From a virus: DNA of 47,219 nucleotides. Both the position numbers and the translations under genes were made by a program. How positions within the stretch are numbered: the stretch's first letter is position 1; the number at the start of each line of letters is the position of its first letter. This document shows positions 16,272 through 23,059 of the stretch, piece by piece. The stretch is taken from positions 1 to 47,219 of the IMG/VR virus record IMGVR_UViG_3300025671_000111; one strand, written 5' to 3'. The notes below the pieces were generated by a model, which was given only the letters and a program-made list of their open reading frames with translations, had not been told where the DNA came from and made no database searches.

Positions 16272-17826
16272 CTGCTCTAGCATTTGAGATTACACAATCA
16301 GCCGAAATAATAGTTGACACCACTGAGCAAGCGTTCTTGAGTGCAGACTTAGTAACTAACACTGGATCTACTACGCCAGCTTCAATCATGTCCACACACT
16401 CACCAGTGATAACGTTTACGCCGTGATATTCTTTATTAATAACTTCAGCGCTTAAAATACCAGCGTTGTCTAGTATAGTGTAGAACGGAGCTCTAATAGA
16501 TTTAAGGAGGATCTCCTCACCCACGTTAGTGGGAGAAATTTTTTGAGACGCCCAGTATAATGCAGATCCGCCACCAGGTACGATACCTTCTTTAAGCGCG
16601 GCTTTAGTTGCGTATATAGCATCTTCAACTCTGTCTTTCTTTTCTTTGAGCTCAACCTTAGATGCAGCACCAACTTTAATAATACCTACAGAGCCTGATA
16701 ACATAGCTAAGCGCTCTTGTAGCTTCTTTTTCATAAAGCCGTCTTTAGCATCTTCAACTTTCTTAGACACCTGCTCAATACGTTCGTTGATCTCTTCTGT
16801 CATCTCCTCAAGAGTAATCACTGTATTAGTATCACTAGTTACGGCGTACTCAACTTCTCCTAAGTGTTCTACACCTATAAGGTCTAAGTCATCACCCAGC
16901 TCTTCGTTAATAACAGTAGCACCCGTCATGATAGCTAGATCTTCCGTAGCATCTTTCTTTGTAGGACCAAAGCCAGGTAAGTCAATAATATTAACTTTTA
17001 TATTACCTTTAACCTTGTTCATCATAAGCGCAGACTTAACGCCAGATGCTACAGGTGCTATAATAAGTAAAGAACGTCCTTTTTTAATAACATGCTCTAG
17101 TACATTTTGTATCTTACGCACGTTTGGTATTTCGCTAGATACAATTAACACGTATGGGTTATCTAGCTCTGCTAGATGTTTGTCAGTGTTAGTGACGAAG
17201 TGCGGTGACGTAAGCCCACAGTCAAACTGCACCCCGTCAACTAACTCTACATGCGTTTCATCGGTGTCACCTTCCTCCATAAGTACGACACCGTCTTTGC
17301 CTACTTGCTCGTAAGCTTCTGCAATAATGTTTCCAAGGGCTTGATCATTGTTGCAACTAATCGCGCTAACAGCGCTAAGCATGCTCCCTTCAACTTCAAT
17401 AGCCCTTCCTTCAAGATGTTGCACAACTTTGTCCAGGCCTGAGCTAATACCTGCTTTGATTTCTCGTATAGATTCTTTAGAGTATTCATCTTTATTTACT
17501 TCTTTTAATAGTGCTTCAGCAAGGACAGTAGCTGTAGTAGTACCGTCACCTGCTTCTTTCACTGTGTTGTTGGCTGCTTCTTTAATTAATGTAGCGCCAA
17601 TGTTTTCAACCGGATCATATAAGACTACGCTTTGAGCCACGGTTACTCCGTCTTTTGTGATCACCGGTCTGCCGCGAGCATCCTCATAGATGACGCATTT
17701 ACCCGATGCGCCAAGTGTGCTTTTCACGGCTTGTGCCAGCTTATCTACGCCGGCAATGATTTTACTTTTAGCGGTATGACCAAAGTCTAGTTCCTTGATC
17801 AACTCACTAGGTAAGTTGTATTCCAT
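16255..17826 (-). CDS. groEL: GroEL chaperonin
   Basis: A 523-residue chaperonin with the family landmarks: TLGASGK at 37-43, TKDGVTVA at 57-64, the ATP-binding GDGTTTAT at 93-100, RVEDAIYATKAALKEG with the conserved catalytic Asp, GIVPGGGSAL, and YDPVENIGATLIKEAANNTV. The C-terminus ends ISNARADESNK and lacks the Gly-Gly-Met tail of bacterial GroEL. With the GroES encoded downstream it would fold phage capsid or other proteins. The apical substrate groove is diverged from E. coli. It is one of the few phage chaperonin pairs placed inside the late operon. Confidence 0.95.
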   Translation of the reverse strand: MEYNLPSELIKELDFGHTAKSKIIAGVDKLAQAVKSTLGASGKCVIYEDARGRPVITKDGVTVAQSVVLYDPVENIGATLIKEAANNTVKEAGDGTTTATVLAEALLKEVNKDEYSKESIREIKAGISSGLDKVVQHLEGRAIEVEGSMLSAVSAISCNNDQALGNIIAEAYEQVGKDGVVLMEEGDTDETHVELVDGVQFDCGLTSPHFVTNTDKHLAELDNPYVLIVSSEIPNVRKIQNVLEHVIKKGRSLLIIAPVASGVKSALMMNKVKGNIKVNIIDLPGFGPTKKDATEDLAIMTGATVINEELGDDLDLIGVEHLGEVEYAVTSDTNTVITLEEMTEEINERIEQVSKKVEDAKDGFMKKKLQERLAMLSGSVGIIKVGAASKVELKEKKDRVEDAIYATKAALKEGIVPGGGSALYWASQKISPTNVGEEILLKSIRAPFYTILDNAGILSAEVINKEYHGVNVITGECVDMIEAGVVDPVLVTKSALKNACSVVSTIISADCVISNARADESNK

Positions 17827-17861
17827 ATTGTATTAAATTAAATTATATTGGTTTGTTTGGA

Positions 17862-18152
17862 TTATTGATCGCTTTTGTAAGCGTTTTTTACTGAGTTGAA
17901 GTTTTTGTACTTATCAACGTTTATAAGATCACGTAGACTTTCCGCTTCTTTACCTCCGCCAGCTAGAACGCTTTTGATATCGCTTTTTACTTCTCTATAA
18001 GCTTTTCTTGCTGCGCTCATGTCTCCACTTGCAAATGCGTCTCCAAGCTTATTGTCGATATCACCAACAATTGTACCAGCTGTAGCCGTAGATTTTTTCT
18101 TTGGATCTCCGTTTGATTTAAAACCAGAGAATGCCTTCATTTTAAATGCCAT
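17862..18152 (-). CDS. MAFKMK-tagged small protein
   Basis: Ninety-six residues, starting MAFKMKAFSGFKSNGDPKKK. After the basic leader the protein is helical (DMSAARKAYREVKSDIKSVL, then ESLRDLINVDKYKNF). It lies between groEL and a small hypothetical gene. The leader is shared with several basic proteins scattered in both late blocks, and the GDPKKK phrase recurs as GDPKKE in the gene at 18508-18969. The function is unknown; a virion protein is likely from context. Confidence 0.55.
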   Translation of the reverse strand: MAFKMKAFSGFKSNGDPKKKSTATAGTIVGDIDNKLGDAFASGDMSAARKAYREVKSDIKSVLAGGGKEAESLRDLINVDKYKNFNSVKNAYKSDQ

Positions 18153-18164
18153 GATTTTTATTTT

Positions 18165-18455
18165 TTAGAAAGTCTTTACAACTTTCGGGCCTTTTGTAGC
18201 CTCTAATTTTTTAGAAAAGTAGTCGATGCTACCGTCAATGGCAGATTCTGCACCTTCGAGCGTTTCTCTTCGGGTAACAGAATGCCAACTTTCTTGATCT
18301 TGTGGGTTCGAAACCTCTGTTTGATAGTATCCGTTAGGTAATTGGGTGATTCGCCAGTTAGATTTAGCAGACATGTGTGTCCATTCTGCGATTTCTTGCT
18401 TACTTGGCTTTGTAGTGTGCGTCGTAGACGACGTCTTGTAGTATAAATAGGTCAT
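18165..18455 (-). CDS. Small hypothetical protein
   Basis: Ninety-six residues, starting MTYLYYKTSSTTHTTKPSKQ. The middle has WRITQLPNGYYQTEVSNP, an aromatic beta pattern, followed by a helix (EGAESAIDGSIDYFSKKLE). It lies 12 bases before the MAFKMK gene. A compact domain is likely, but I recognise no family. Confidence 0.5.
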   Translation of the reverse strand: MTYLYYKTSSTTHTTKPSKQEIAEWTHMSAKSNWRITQLPNGYYQTEVSNPQDQESWHSVTRRETLEGAESAIDGSIDYFSKKLEATKGPKVVKTF

Positions 18456-18483
18456 ATTTATTGGGTTTTAGGTTATATATGGT

Positions 18484-18502
18484 GTAAAGGTAAATCCTTT
18501 AC
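18484..18502 (-). terminator. Intergenic hairpin
   Basis: A perfect 7-bp stem (GTAAAGG / CCTTTAC) with a 5-base loop, in the 52-base gap between the genes ending at 18508 and starting at 18455. No U-tract follows in the leftward direction, so it may be a processing or stability element rather than a terminator. Confidence 0.4.
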
Positions 18503-18507
18503 GTTGT

Positions 18508-18969
18508 TTATCTAAATACTTGTGGGTATCTAGCTTTAGCTGCGCGCTCCGCTGCTTTTAGGTCTGCGTCGAATTTAGCCTGGTTCTTTGGACTTACTCC
18601 AGATCTTTCCGTCTTGCTCTTAAGCTCTCTCATCTTTGCTTTCACTGCATCAATATCAGCGTTAACTCCACCAAAGTACGATTTCATACCCGCAACTGTC
18701 TCATCGCTTAGCGCTTCTTTTTTAGCAGCTGGCATAGCGTTAGCAATAGCAGCGTCCTTTTCAGCTTGAGTCATCTCTTTTTTAGGATCACCTTCAGCCT
18801 TCATAGCAGACTTCTTCATTTTCATAGCAGATGCCTCTTTAAGCTTCATTGCAGCTTTCTTCATCTTCATAGCCGCAGCTTCCTCAGCTTTCATTTTCAT
18901 AGCAGTCCTAGGACAACCTGCTTTTTTCGCCATCTTCATAGCAGATGGATTCTTCATTTTGTATGCCAT
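18508..18969 (-). CDS. MKMK-repeat basic protein
   Basis: A 153-residue protein starting MAYKMKNPSAMKMAKKAG. Residues 1-65 hold about six copies of an A-M-K-[ML]-K unit in Ala/Lys/Glu-rich sequence. The second half is a regular helical domain ending AKARYPQVFR. The repeated units resemble the MxFKMK leaders of other genes here. A nucleic-acid-binding or virion-packaged role fits the composition; no family is recognised. Confidence 0.55.
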   Translation of the reverse strand: MAYKMKNPSAMKMAKKAGCPRTAMKMKAEEAAAMKMKKAAMKLKEASAMKMKKSAMKAEGDPKKEMTQAEKDAAIANAMPAAKKEALSDETVAGMKSYFGGVNADIDAVKAKMRELKSKTERSGVSPKNQAKFDADLKAAERAAKARYPQVFR

Positions 18970-19003
18970 AATTAATTATGTTGTATGTTATATATATATA
19001 GTA

Positions 19004-19396
19004 TTATGCTCCTTCATGTAACAGCATGTGCTCAATAGTAGTACCGCTGTTGTTGTTTGTAGCTTTGAAATCGTTTGTAGCATCCCAAGGTATAAGCGCC
19101 CAATCACCGCCGTATAATCTACCAAGAGTTTGTGAGCCTATCGTGATCGTAACAAAGTTAGCAAACGTAGTATCGTTATTCTTAATGTACACTTTCGCGG
19201 CACCGTTGTTACCGTAAGCTGACGCTAAATACAAAGTATATATACTAGTACCACCGTTCTTAGTTGCTGCTAGACCTGTAGACTCATCCACATCTGTTCC
19301 GTCAGACTGCTTTAATGTACGTGTGTTATTAATGCTAAGTGAACTAGAAAGTAAGTTCGTGCTTGATATAATTACTTGTGCTGTTGTAGTTGCCAT
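19004..19396 (-). CDS. Beta-rich virion-type protein, first gene of the leftward block
   Basis: A 130-residue protein of repeated strands rich in Thr, Ser, Asn and Gly (MATTTAQVIISSTNLLSSSL, then AAKVYIKNNDTTFANFVTI and WALIPWDATNDFKATN). It looks like a small decoration or fibre protein. As the first gene next to the divergent control region, it may be driven by the leftward promoter in 19397-19683. Confidence 0.5.
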   Translation of the reverse strand: MATTTAQVIISSTNLLSSSLSINNTRTLKQSDGTDVDESTGLAATKNGGTSIYTLYLASAYGNNGAAKVYIKNNDTTFANFVTITIGSQTLGRLYGGDWALIPWDATNDFKATNNNSGTTIEHMLLHEGA

Positions 19397-19445
19397 TGCT
19401 TTTCTTCTTTATACTCTTTATAGTTACACACTTACTTCGCTATTT

Positions 19446-19505
19446 AAAAAGTGTGACATATGCCTGTTACTAATATCTATTAACTACCTAGTGTCATACT
19501 TTTTT
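19446..19505. promoter_or_regulatory. Imperfect inverted repeat in divergent region, candidate operator
   Basis: AAAAAGTGTGAC (19446-19457) is matched on the other strand by AAAAAAGTATGAC (19493-19505), with about 35 bases between the arms. It lies 50-110 bases upstream of the first leftward gene. A dyad of this length may bind a dimeric regulator or form part of the leftward promoter. No sigma-type box could be assigned. Confidence 0.3.
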
Positions 19506-19536
19506 CGGATATTATAAATATTGGAGGGAAATGTAG

Positions 19537-19560
19537 CCCCCCTCCCCCGGCCCCTCCCCC
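19537..19560 (-). promoter_or_regulatory. G-quadruplex-forming motif in divergent control region
   Basis: On the minus strand the sequence is G5-A-G4-CC-G5-A-G6: four G-runs separated by loops of 1, 2 and 1 bases. This fits the strongest class of predicted G-quadruplex and stands out in an AT-rich genome; the plus strand is the matching C-rich (i-motif) strand. It lies between the leftward late block and the rightward early block, where it could affect transcription or mark an origin. The function is inferred. Confidence 0.7.
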
Positions 19561-19634
19561 TGCCAGGAAAAGTGCATATAGTTTACCGGGCCCCGCCTTT
19601 GGCTTTGCCTCAGTTTCGATTTTTGCATAGTAAG

Positions 19635-19655
19635 TACGACAACGCTTCGATAATA
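19635..19655 (+). promoter_or_regulatory. Bipartite early element, copy 1
   Basis: TACGA, then 9 bases, then GATAATA: the same pair and spacing as six other copies to the right, though this copy lacks the upstream ACAAACTAAA. It is 29 bases before the ATG of the 35-residue membrane protein at 19684, so this copy would give a short leader. The surrounding 19561-19683 has no other clear feature. Confidence 0.6.
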
Positions 19656-19683
19656 TATATATAACAAAACAAAAATATTCTAC

Positions 19684-19791
19684 ATGCGTATTCTAAAATT
19701 ACTACTTCAAGAAATAATTTATACAATTCTTTTCGCTACAGTATTTACTCTTTACATAATGCTAACTTGTTCACTCAGTGAGTTGTTGTAA
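19684..19791 (+). CDS. 35-residue membrane peptide
   Basis: MRILKLLLQEIIYTILFA, then TVFTLYIMLTCSLSELL: one membrane span in a 35-residue protein. It follows copy 1 of the early element and is the first gene of the rightward block. Short membrane peptides are common early phage products that act on the host envelope. Assigned from its frame, position and hydrophobicity only. Confidence 0.45.
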   Translation: MRILKLLLQEIIYTILFATVFTLYIMLTCSLSELL

Positions 19792-19871
19792 AATAATTTA
19801 TGTCGTTCACTTGCGAGCGCGGCGGAGTACTACTCTACTAAAACTAATACATAAACAAACTTACTACTTTT

Positions 19872-19901
19872 ACAAACTAAATACGACAAGCAACAGATAA
19901 T
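19872..19901 (+). promoter_or_regulatory. Bipartite early element, copy 2
   Basis: ACAAACTAAATACGA (19872-19886), then 9 bases, then GATAAT at 19896. It lies 39 bases upstream of the ATG at 19935, so this copy predicts a short 5' leader. The stretch 19792-19871 before it holds a GC-rich patch (GCGAGCGCGGCGG) and no ORF. Confidence 0.65.
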
Positions 19902-19934
19902 AAATATAACTAATAACTTAAAAATATATATAAC

Positions 19935-20189
19935 ATGTCAAATTCAAATGCAGTGACTAACACTCTAACTAGCAAGCGTTTCGTTTTACGTCAATCACTT
20001 GTAGGCAAAGGCGCTACAATAACAGTAACATTCAAGAATGGTAACACAGTTACTTACAATCACGACAAAGCATTCACTCTTATGCAGTCAGCTTTAGAAG
20101 CAATGCCATGTTGGGCAAAGTATAAGTCGTACACTGCTAGTAACAATATACCAAAAGTGTTGCGTGAAACTGACGCAGTAGTGTCATAA
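19935..20189 (+). CDS. Small early protein
   Basis: Eighty-four residues (MSNSNAVTNTLTSKRFVLRQ). A beta-hairpin-like segment GATITVTFKNGNTVTYNHDK is followed by a helix (FTLMQSALEAMPCWAKYKSY). This pattern is seen in small phage proteins of unknown function. It is preceded by copy 2 of the early element and followed by the tRNA-like element. Confidence 0.6.
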   Translation: MSNSNAVTNTLTSKRFVLRQSLVGKGATITVTFKNGNTVTYNHDKAFTLMQSALEAMPCWAKYKSYTASNNIPKVLRETDAVVS

Positions 20190-20254
20190 CTACTCTTCAA
20201 CATATAGTCCAGTTAGTTTAGTGTTTACTGGTATATCAAATATGAACACTTACA

Positions 20255-20297
20255 TAGTAGTCATGGTGCCGAGTTGCGTTCGATTCGCAAGCTACTA
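20255..20297 (+). ncRNA. tRNA-like acceptor/T-arm minihelix 1
   Basis: TAGTAGT (20255-20261) pairs with GCTACTA (20291-20297), a 7-bp acceptor-like stem with a terminal T-G pair. Directly inside lies a 5-bp stem TTGCG/CGCAA with the loop TTCGATT, which is the tRNA T-arm loop consensus. Only 12 bases (20262-20273) replace the D and anticodon arms, so it cannot be a normal tRNA. It ends 16 bases before the ATG at 20314. An upstream stem AGTGTT/AACACT (20220-20250) may be part of the same RNA. It could be an RNase P or RNase Z processing mark. Confidence 0.55.
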
Positions 20298-20313
20298 CTA
20301 AACTAAAAATAAT

Positions 20314-20448
20314 ATGAAAGTAATTAACAAAATAACTAAGCGAGATGTAACTAAGTACTACTTAGCACTAATGATGAATCTTATCACTCGTGAAGAGTTT
20401 GAAGAGGTGGCAATGGTGAGACCTAATACTACAAACAAAATACGATAA
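20314..20448 (+). CDS. Small early protein (44 residues)
   Basis: MKVINKITKRDVTKYYLALM, then MNLITREEFEEVAMVRPN: a compact helical protein. The ATG is preceded by ACTAAACTAAAAATAAT, an AT-rich start. Its 3' end overlaps copy 3 of the early element. No family is recognised. Confidence 0.5.
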   Translation: MKVINKITKRDVTKYYLALMMNLITREEFEEVAMVRPNTTNKIR

Positions 20449-20460
20449 CTTATAGATAAT
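20431..20460 (+). promoter_or_regulatory. Bipartite early element, copy 3
   Basis: ACAAACAAAATACGA, then 9 bases, then GATAAT at 20455; six bases later comes the ATG at 20467. This spacing predicts transcription starting at or beside the start codon if GATAAT is a -10 box. One base differs from the usual ACAAACTAAATACG. Confidence 0.65.
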
Positions 20461-20466
20461 AATAAT

Positions 20467-20781
20467 ATGGCAATGATATTCAATAAAGAGCTACGAGCTC
20501 AAGTAAAACTACAGCGTAACGCTATACATCAATTACTCAAGCATCACTTACCAAATCATGATTTAACTCTGATTGGTGACAGTGAAATCAGTATCACTTA
20601 CAACATCAGTGACTACTCAGTGCGTAGCACAGCACTTGAATCAACTATGTTTGGCTATTGGCAGTTTGTCGAGTGGCAAGACGAGTGCGATGACTGTTAC
20701 AGCAATGCACTATCCTTAGGCGTTGATTACACTTCAAACGCTAATGACGTTGTCAATGCACTTATGAAACTACTAAAATAA
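20467..20781 (+). CDS. Small early protein (104 residues)
   Basis: MAMIFNKELRAQVKLQRNAI, then HQLLKHHLPNHDLTL; a middle region ISITYNISDYSV and an acidic, Cys-containing segment (EWQDECDDCYSNALSL). The end reads NALMKLLK. The mixed alpha/beta pattern gives no family. It is led by copy 3 of the early element with a six-base gap, so the mRNA may be leaderless. Confidence 0.6.
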   Translation: MAMIFNKELRAQVKLQRNAIHQLLKHHLPNHDLTLIGDSEISITYNISDYSVRSTALESTMFGYWQFVEWQDECDDCYSNALSLGVDYTSNANDVVNALMKLLK

Positions 20782-20787
20782 TATAAT

Positions 20788-20916
20788 ATGAGAAAATTCA
20801 ATCACTTTGTAATCGCAGAGATTACTATGAAAGCAGTACTTGCTTTGAACATTGGTACATTTGGTATCGCTATGATAATGCTACTTGTTAATGTAGCGTC
20901 AGATTTAACAAACTAA
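20788..20916 (+). CDS. 42-residue membrane peptide
   Basis: MRKFNHFVIAEITMKAVLAL, then NIGTFGIAMIMLLVNVASD: one membrane span in the C-terminal half. The last codons (TN, stop) lie inside copy 4 of the early element. A host-membrane role is likely from composition; nothing more can be said. Confidence 0.45.
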   Translation: MRKFNHFVIAEITMKAVLALNIGTFGIAMIMLLVNVASDLTN

Positions 20917-20937
20917 ATACGGAACACAATAGATAAT
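20908..20937 (+). promoter_or_regulatory. Bipartite early element, copy 4
   Basis: ACAAACTAAATACGG, 9 bases, GATAAT at 20932, then AATAAT and the ATG at 20944. The element includes the stop codon of the upstream gene. Confidence 0.7.
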
Positions 20938-20943
20938 AATAAT

Positions 20944-21117
20944 ATGAAAACAATTAAATTCTTAAAAAATAATAAAATACAGATAGGAATGGCAGTTTAT
21001 AAGCCATACTGTATTGGAGATTTACCGAATAATTTCGGTTGTATTAACTATGGTGAGTCAGATGGTGTTTCCCACTGGTTCGGTTATAAAGGTTTCACCT
21101 ATATATTAGAGAAATAA
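20944..21117 (+). CDS. Small early protein (57 residues)
   Basis: MKTIKFLKNNKIQIGMAVYK, then PYCIGDLPNNFGCINYGE and a final SHWFGYKGFTYILEK. It is aromatic and beta-like, starting six bases after GATAAT of copy 4. Its stop overlaps the next ATG (TAATG). Confidence 0.5.
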   Translation: MKTIKFLKNNKIQIGMAVYKPYCIGDLPNNFGCINYGESDGVSHWFGYKGFTYILEK

Positions 21118-21266
21118 TGAAAATAACAGTATTAAATTTTGAAAGAGCAGAGGTAGACACGTATGTGCTACCACCAGAAATGCCAGAAGTTCACGAAGCG
21201 CTTGAAGGCTTCTTAATCGGCAAAGGCTACAGCCTTGGCTCAATAGAGTGGATGTGTCATGAATAA
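21117..21266 (+). CDS. Small early protein (49 residues)
   Basis: MKITVLNFERAEVDTYVLPP, then EVHEALEGFLIGKGYSLGSI. It overlaps the previous stop by one base, so it is translationally coupled. The acidic beta-alpha pattern matches no family. Confidence 0.5.
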   Translation: MKITVLNFERAEVDTYVLPPEMPEVHEALEGFLIGKGYSLGSIEWMCHE

Positions 21267-21278
21267 TCAAGCAGTAAA

Positions 21279-21497
21279 ATGAAAGTAATACAACACTTAA
21301 AACTAAATCGCTTTGAGGCTTGGGCAGGTGCAAAAGAAACAAAGCGACTGATTATAGAAAACAACAAGTCTGAGCACTTTGAATATCTAATAGAAGATTT
21401 GTATCCTGATGGATTAACAGAAACTCAACTTAATGATATTCTATGGTTCGAAGACGAGTGGTTATGTGAAACACTACAAATAGAATTAGAAGAATGA
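21279..21497 (+). CDS. Small acidic early protein (72 residues)
   Basis: MKVIQHLKLNRFEAWAGAKE, then an acidic helical region (EYLIEDLYPDGLTETQLND, WFEDEWLCETLQIELEE). Strong acidity with helices recalls DNA-mimic or inhibitor proteins of phages, but this is only a composition argument. Its stop overlaps the next start by ATGA. Confidence 0.5.
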   Translation: MKVIQHLKLNRFEAWAGAKETKRLIIENNKSEHFEYLIEDLYPDGLTETQLNDILWFEDEWLCETLQIELEE

Positions 21498-21634
21498 AAA
21501 AAATAGTAGGATTAGAGCGACACGGTTACGCTCCAGAACTTAACAAAATATGGTATACTGACGGCACTTATGACAGTGTACCTCAATGTACAACGCTTGA
21601 AGAAGCAGAAAATTATGTAGCAAATGAAATATAG
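21494..21634 (+). CDS. Small early protein (46 residues)
   Basis: MKKIVGLERHGYAPELNKIW, then YTDGTYDSVPQCTTLEEAE. It starts inside the previous gene by an ATGA overlap and ends inside the next gene. It is supported by the chain of overlaps and similar codon use; the function is unknown. Confidence 0.45.
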   Translation: MKKIVGLERHGYAPELNKIWYTDGTYDSVPQCTTLEEAENYVANEI

Positions 21635-21824
21635 AATCAAAGACGTGCTAATCAAGCGCGATAGTATATCACCTGAAACAGCAGAGCACATAGTATCTGA
21701 AGCAAGAGACTATGTAATGCAAGGTCTAGCGTCAGGCGAGCTAACAGTATGGGATGTAGAAGACTACGTATCCTGTGAGTTCGGCCTAGAACCTGACTAT
21801 ATTGATGACTTAATTTTAATTTAA
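21624..21824 (+). CDS. Small acidic early protein (66 residues)
   Basis: MKYRIKDVLIKRDSISPETA, then EHIVSEARDYVMQGLASGE and an acidic end DYVSCEFGLEPDYIDDLILI. It overlaps the previous gene by 11 bases. The helical, acidic pattern matches no family. Confidence 0.5.
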   Translation: MKYRIKDVLIKRDSISPETAEHIVSEARDYVMQGLASGELTVWDVEDYVSCEFGLEPDYIDDLILI

Positions 21825-21828
21825 TACT

Positions 21829-22080
21829 ATGACAGAACAAGAAGTGGAAAACTATATCGTTGAAGAGTTAGACTCTCAACCAAGACACTGCTGTGCAACA
21901 TTAACAGACGCAGCAAAAGCAACCGCTTATGAGATCGAGTGTACACCATGGGAAGTACTACAATTAGTACTCGAAAACAAGCCAATCAGTGGCATGTTTA
22001 CTCATAGCTATGGTTTCCATACTCGATCTGGTAGGCATATTATTAACTTATTTCAAGAAAACTACTATGACAAGTTATGA
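21829..22080 (+). CDS. Small early protein (83 residues)
   Basis: MTEQEVENYIVEELDSQPRH, then CCATLTDAAKATAYEIECTP and PISGMFTHSYGFHTRSGRHI. The N-terminal half looks like a small helical, possibly HTH-like, domain. It overlaps the next gene by 14 bases. Confidence 0.5.
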   Translation: MTEQEVENYIVEELDSQPRHCCATLTDAAKATAYEIECTPWEVLQLVLENKPISGMFTHSYGFHTRSGRHIINLFQENYYDKL

Positions 22081-22408
22081 ACAAAGAGCGTATGATGCGC
22101 TAGCAATGAAGCTAACCGAAGCAGGTTACTCATATGAAAATACAAGCTATGGCAATGATGCAACTGCCTCTATATCAGTAACTTGTACACGTGTAATCAA
22201 AAGACCGACTTGGTACGACGACGAAGTTCAGCGGTTTGAGTTTCAAATCTACATACCTAACTGTGATTACTTCGACCCAGATAATGAGTACTTTAATACT
22301 TATGCGGTGACTGAAGAAGGTGGTAATATCACTCTTGACTTTAATCAAGCAGATGAAGTTGTAGAGCATATTCAAGACTGTACTCGCGATGTACATTTTA
22401 CAAACTAA
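22067..22408 (+). CDS. Small acidic early protein (113 residues)
   Basis: I start at the ATG at 22067 (MTSYEQRAYDALAMKLTEAG) because the longer frame would run through the previous gene. The body is beta-rich and acidic (VQRFEFQIYIPNCDYFDPDN, then GGNITLDFNQADEVVEHI). The final FTN codons and stop lie inside copy 5 of the early element. Confidence 0.5.
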   Translation: MTSYEQRAYDALAMKLTEAGYSYENTSYGNDATASISVTCTRVIKRPTWYDDEVQRFEFQIYIPNCDYFDPDNEYFNTYAVTEEGGNITLDFNQADEVVEHIQDCTRDVHFTN

Positions 22409-22429
22409 ATACGATTACTTTTCGATAAT
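22400..22429 (+). promoter_or_regulatory. Bipartite early element, copy 5
   Basis: ACAAACTAAATACGA, 9 bases, GATAAT at 22424, then six bases and the ATG at 22436. It overlaps the 3' end of the upstream gene. Confidence 0.7.
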
Positions 22430-22435
22430 ATATAT

Positions 22436-22645
22436 ATGAAATGCAAATGCAATAGTATAATCCCTGAAGGCCGTCTGCGCCTTGGTTTCAAAGTGTGTGT
22501 CAACTGTTCTACTGTTGAGCGTTATGGCTGTGCACCACTTATCAACCACAAGACAGGCAACTCAATACAAATCATGTCACGCAGTGATGCCGATCGTATC
22601 GCTAAGCTCACTAGGCGTCGTGGTTATGGTACAATGCTAAAATAA
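22436..22645 (+). CDS. Small zinc-ribbon-like protein (69 residues)
   Basis: MKCKCNSIIPEGRLRLGF then KVCVNCSTVERYGCAPLINH: CxC and CxxC pairs spaced like a small zinc ribbon, followed by a basic C-terminus (DADRIAKLTRRRGYGTMLK). The 'R...G...C..CS' ribbon recalls DksA-type proteins and other phage transcription-modulating ribbons. It is led by copy 5 with the six-base gap. Confidence 0.55.
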   Translation: MKCKCNSIIPEGRLRLGFKVCVNCSTVERYGCAPLINHKTGNSIQIMSRSDADRIAKLTRRRGYGTMLK

Positions 22646-22652
22646 TATAATC

Positions 22653-23051
22653 ATGAATAAAGAACAATTACAGGCAAAAGTGGAAGCACTACAAGCCAAC
22701 AGAGATACTAAAGACTCTGAATTAAGACAAGCTCAAAGCGAGCTAAACACAGCAGTAAACGAACTAGCTAATGCAGGTAGACCTAAAATCCAGTCGAAAG
22801 TGGCAGATGATTTAGTAGACGCACTACAAGATATATTCACTGAAATAGTACACAACGTCGACACTCACGATCTAGATGTAGAATTTGGTATGGACTACGG
22901 TAATACGGTAGTAATAGAGAATATTGATTTTAGTAATATAGGAATATCTGAGTCGGATATCTATAACGTGTTACAAGATATGTTCAACATAGTTGAAGAA
23001 GATTTTGTCAACGAAGACGACTCAGGTAAGATTGATGGCAAATTTGTCTGA
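22653..23051 (+). CDS. Coiled-coil acidic early protein (132 residues)
   Basis: The N-terminal 45 residues are a coiled coil (MNKEQLQAKVEALQANRDTK, then LRQAQSELNTAVNELAN). The C-terminal part is acidic (ALQDIFTEIVHNVDTHDLDV, EDFVNEDDSGKIDGKFV). The region between this gene and the next holds the structured RNA. The function is unknown. Confidence 0.55.
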   Translation: MNKEQLQAKVEALQANRDTKDSELRQAQSELNTAVNELANAGRPKIQSKVADDLVDALQDIFTEIVHNVDTHDLDVEFGMDYGNTVVIENIDFSNIGISESDIYNVLQDMFNIVEEDFVNEDDSGKIDGKFV

Positions 23052-23059
23052 CAATAGCT

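Noticed and set aside
16646-17314. 222-codon plus-strand ORF
   Set aside because: It is antisense to groEL, whose frame is certain.
19561-19634. Third tRNA-like T-arm (TTTCGATT)
   Set aside because: A TTCGATT string occurs near 19614, but no paired stem flanks it.
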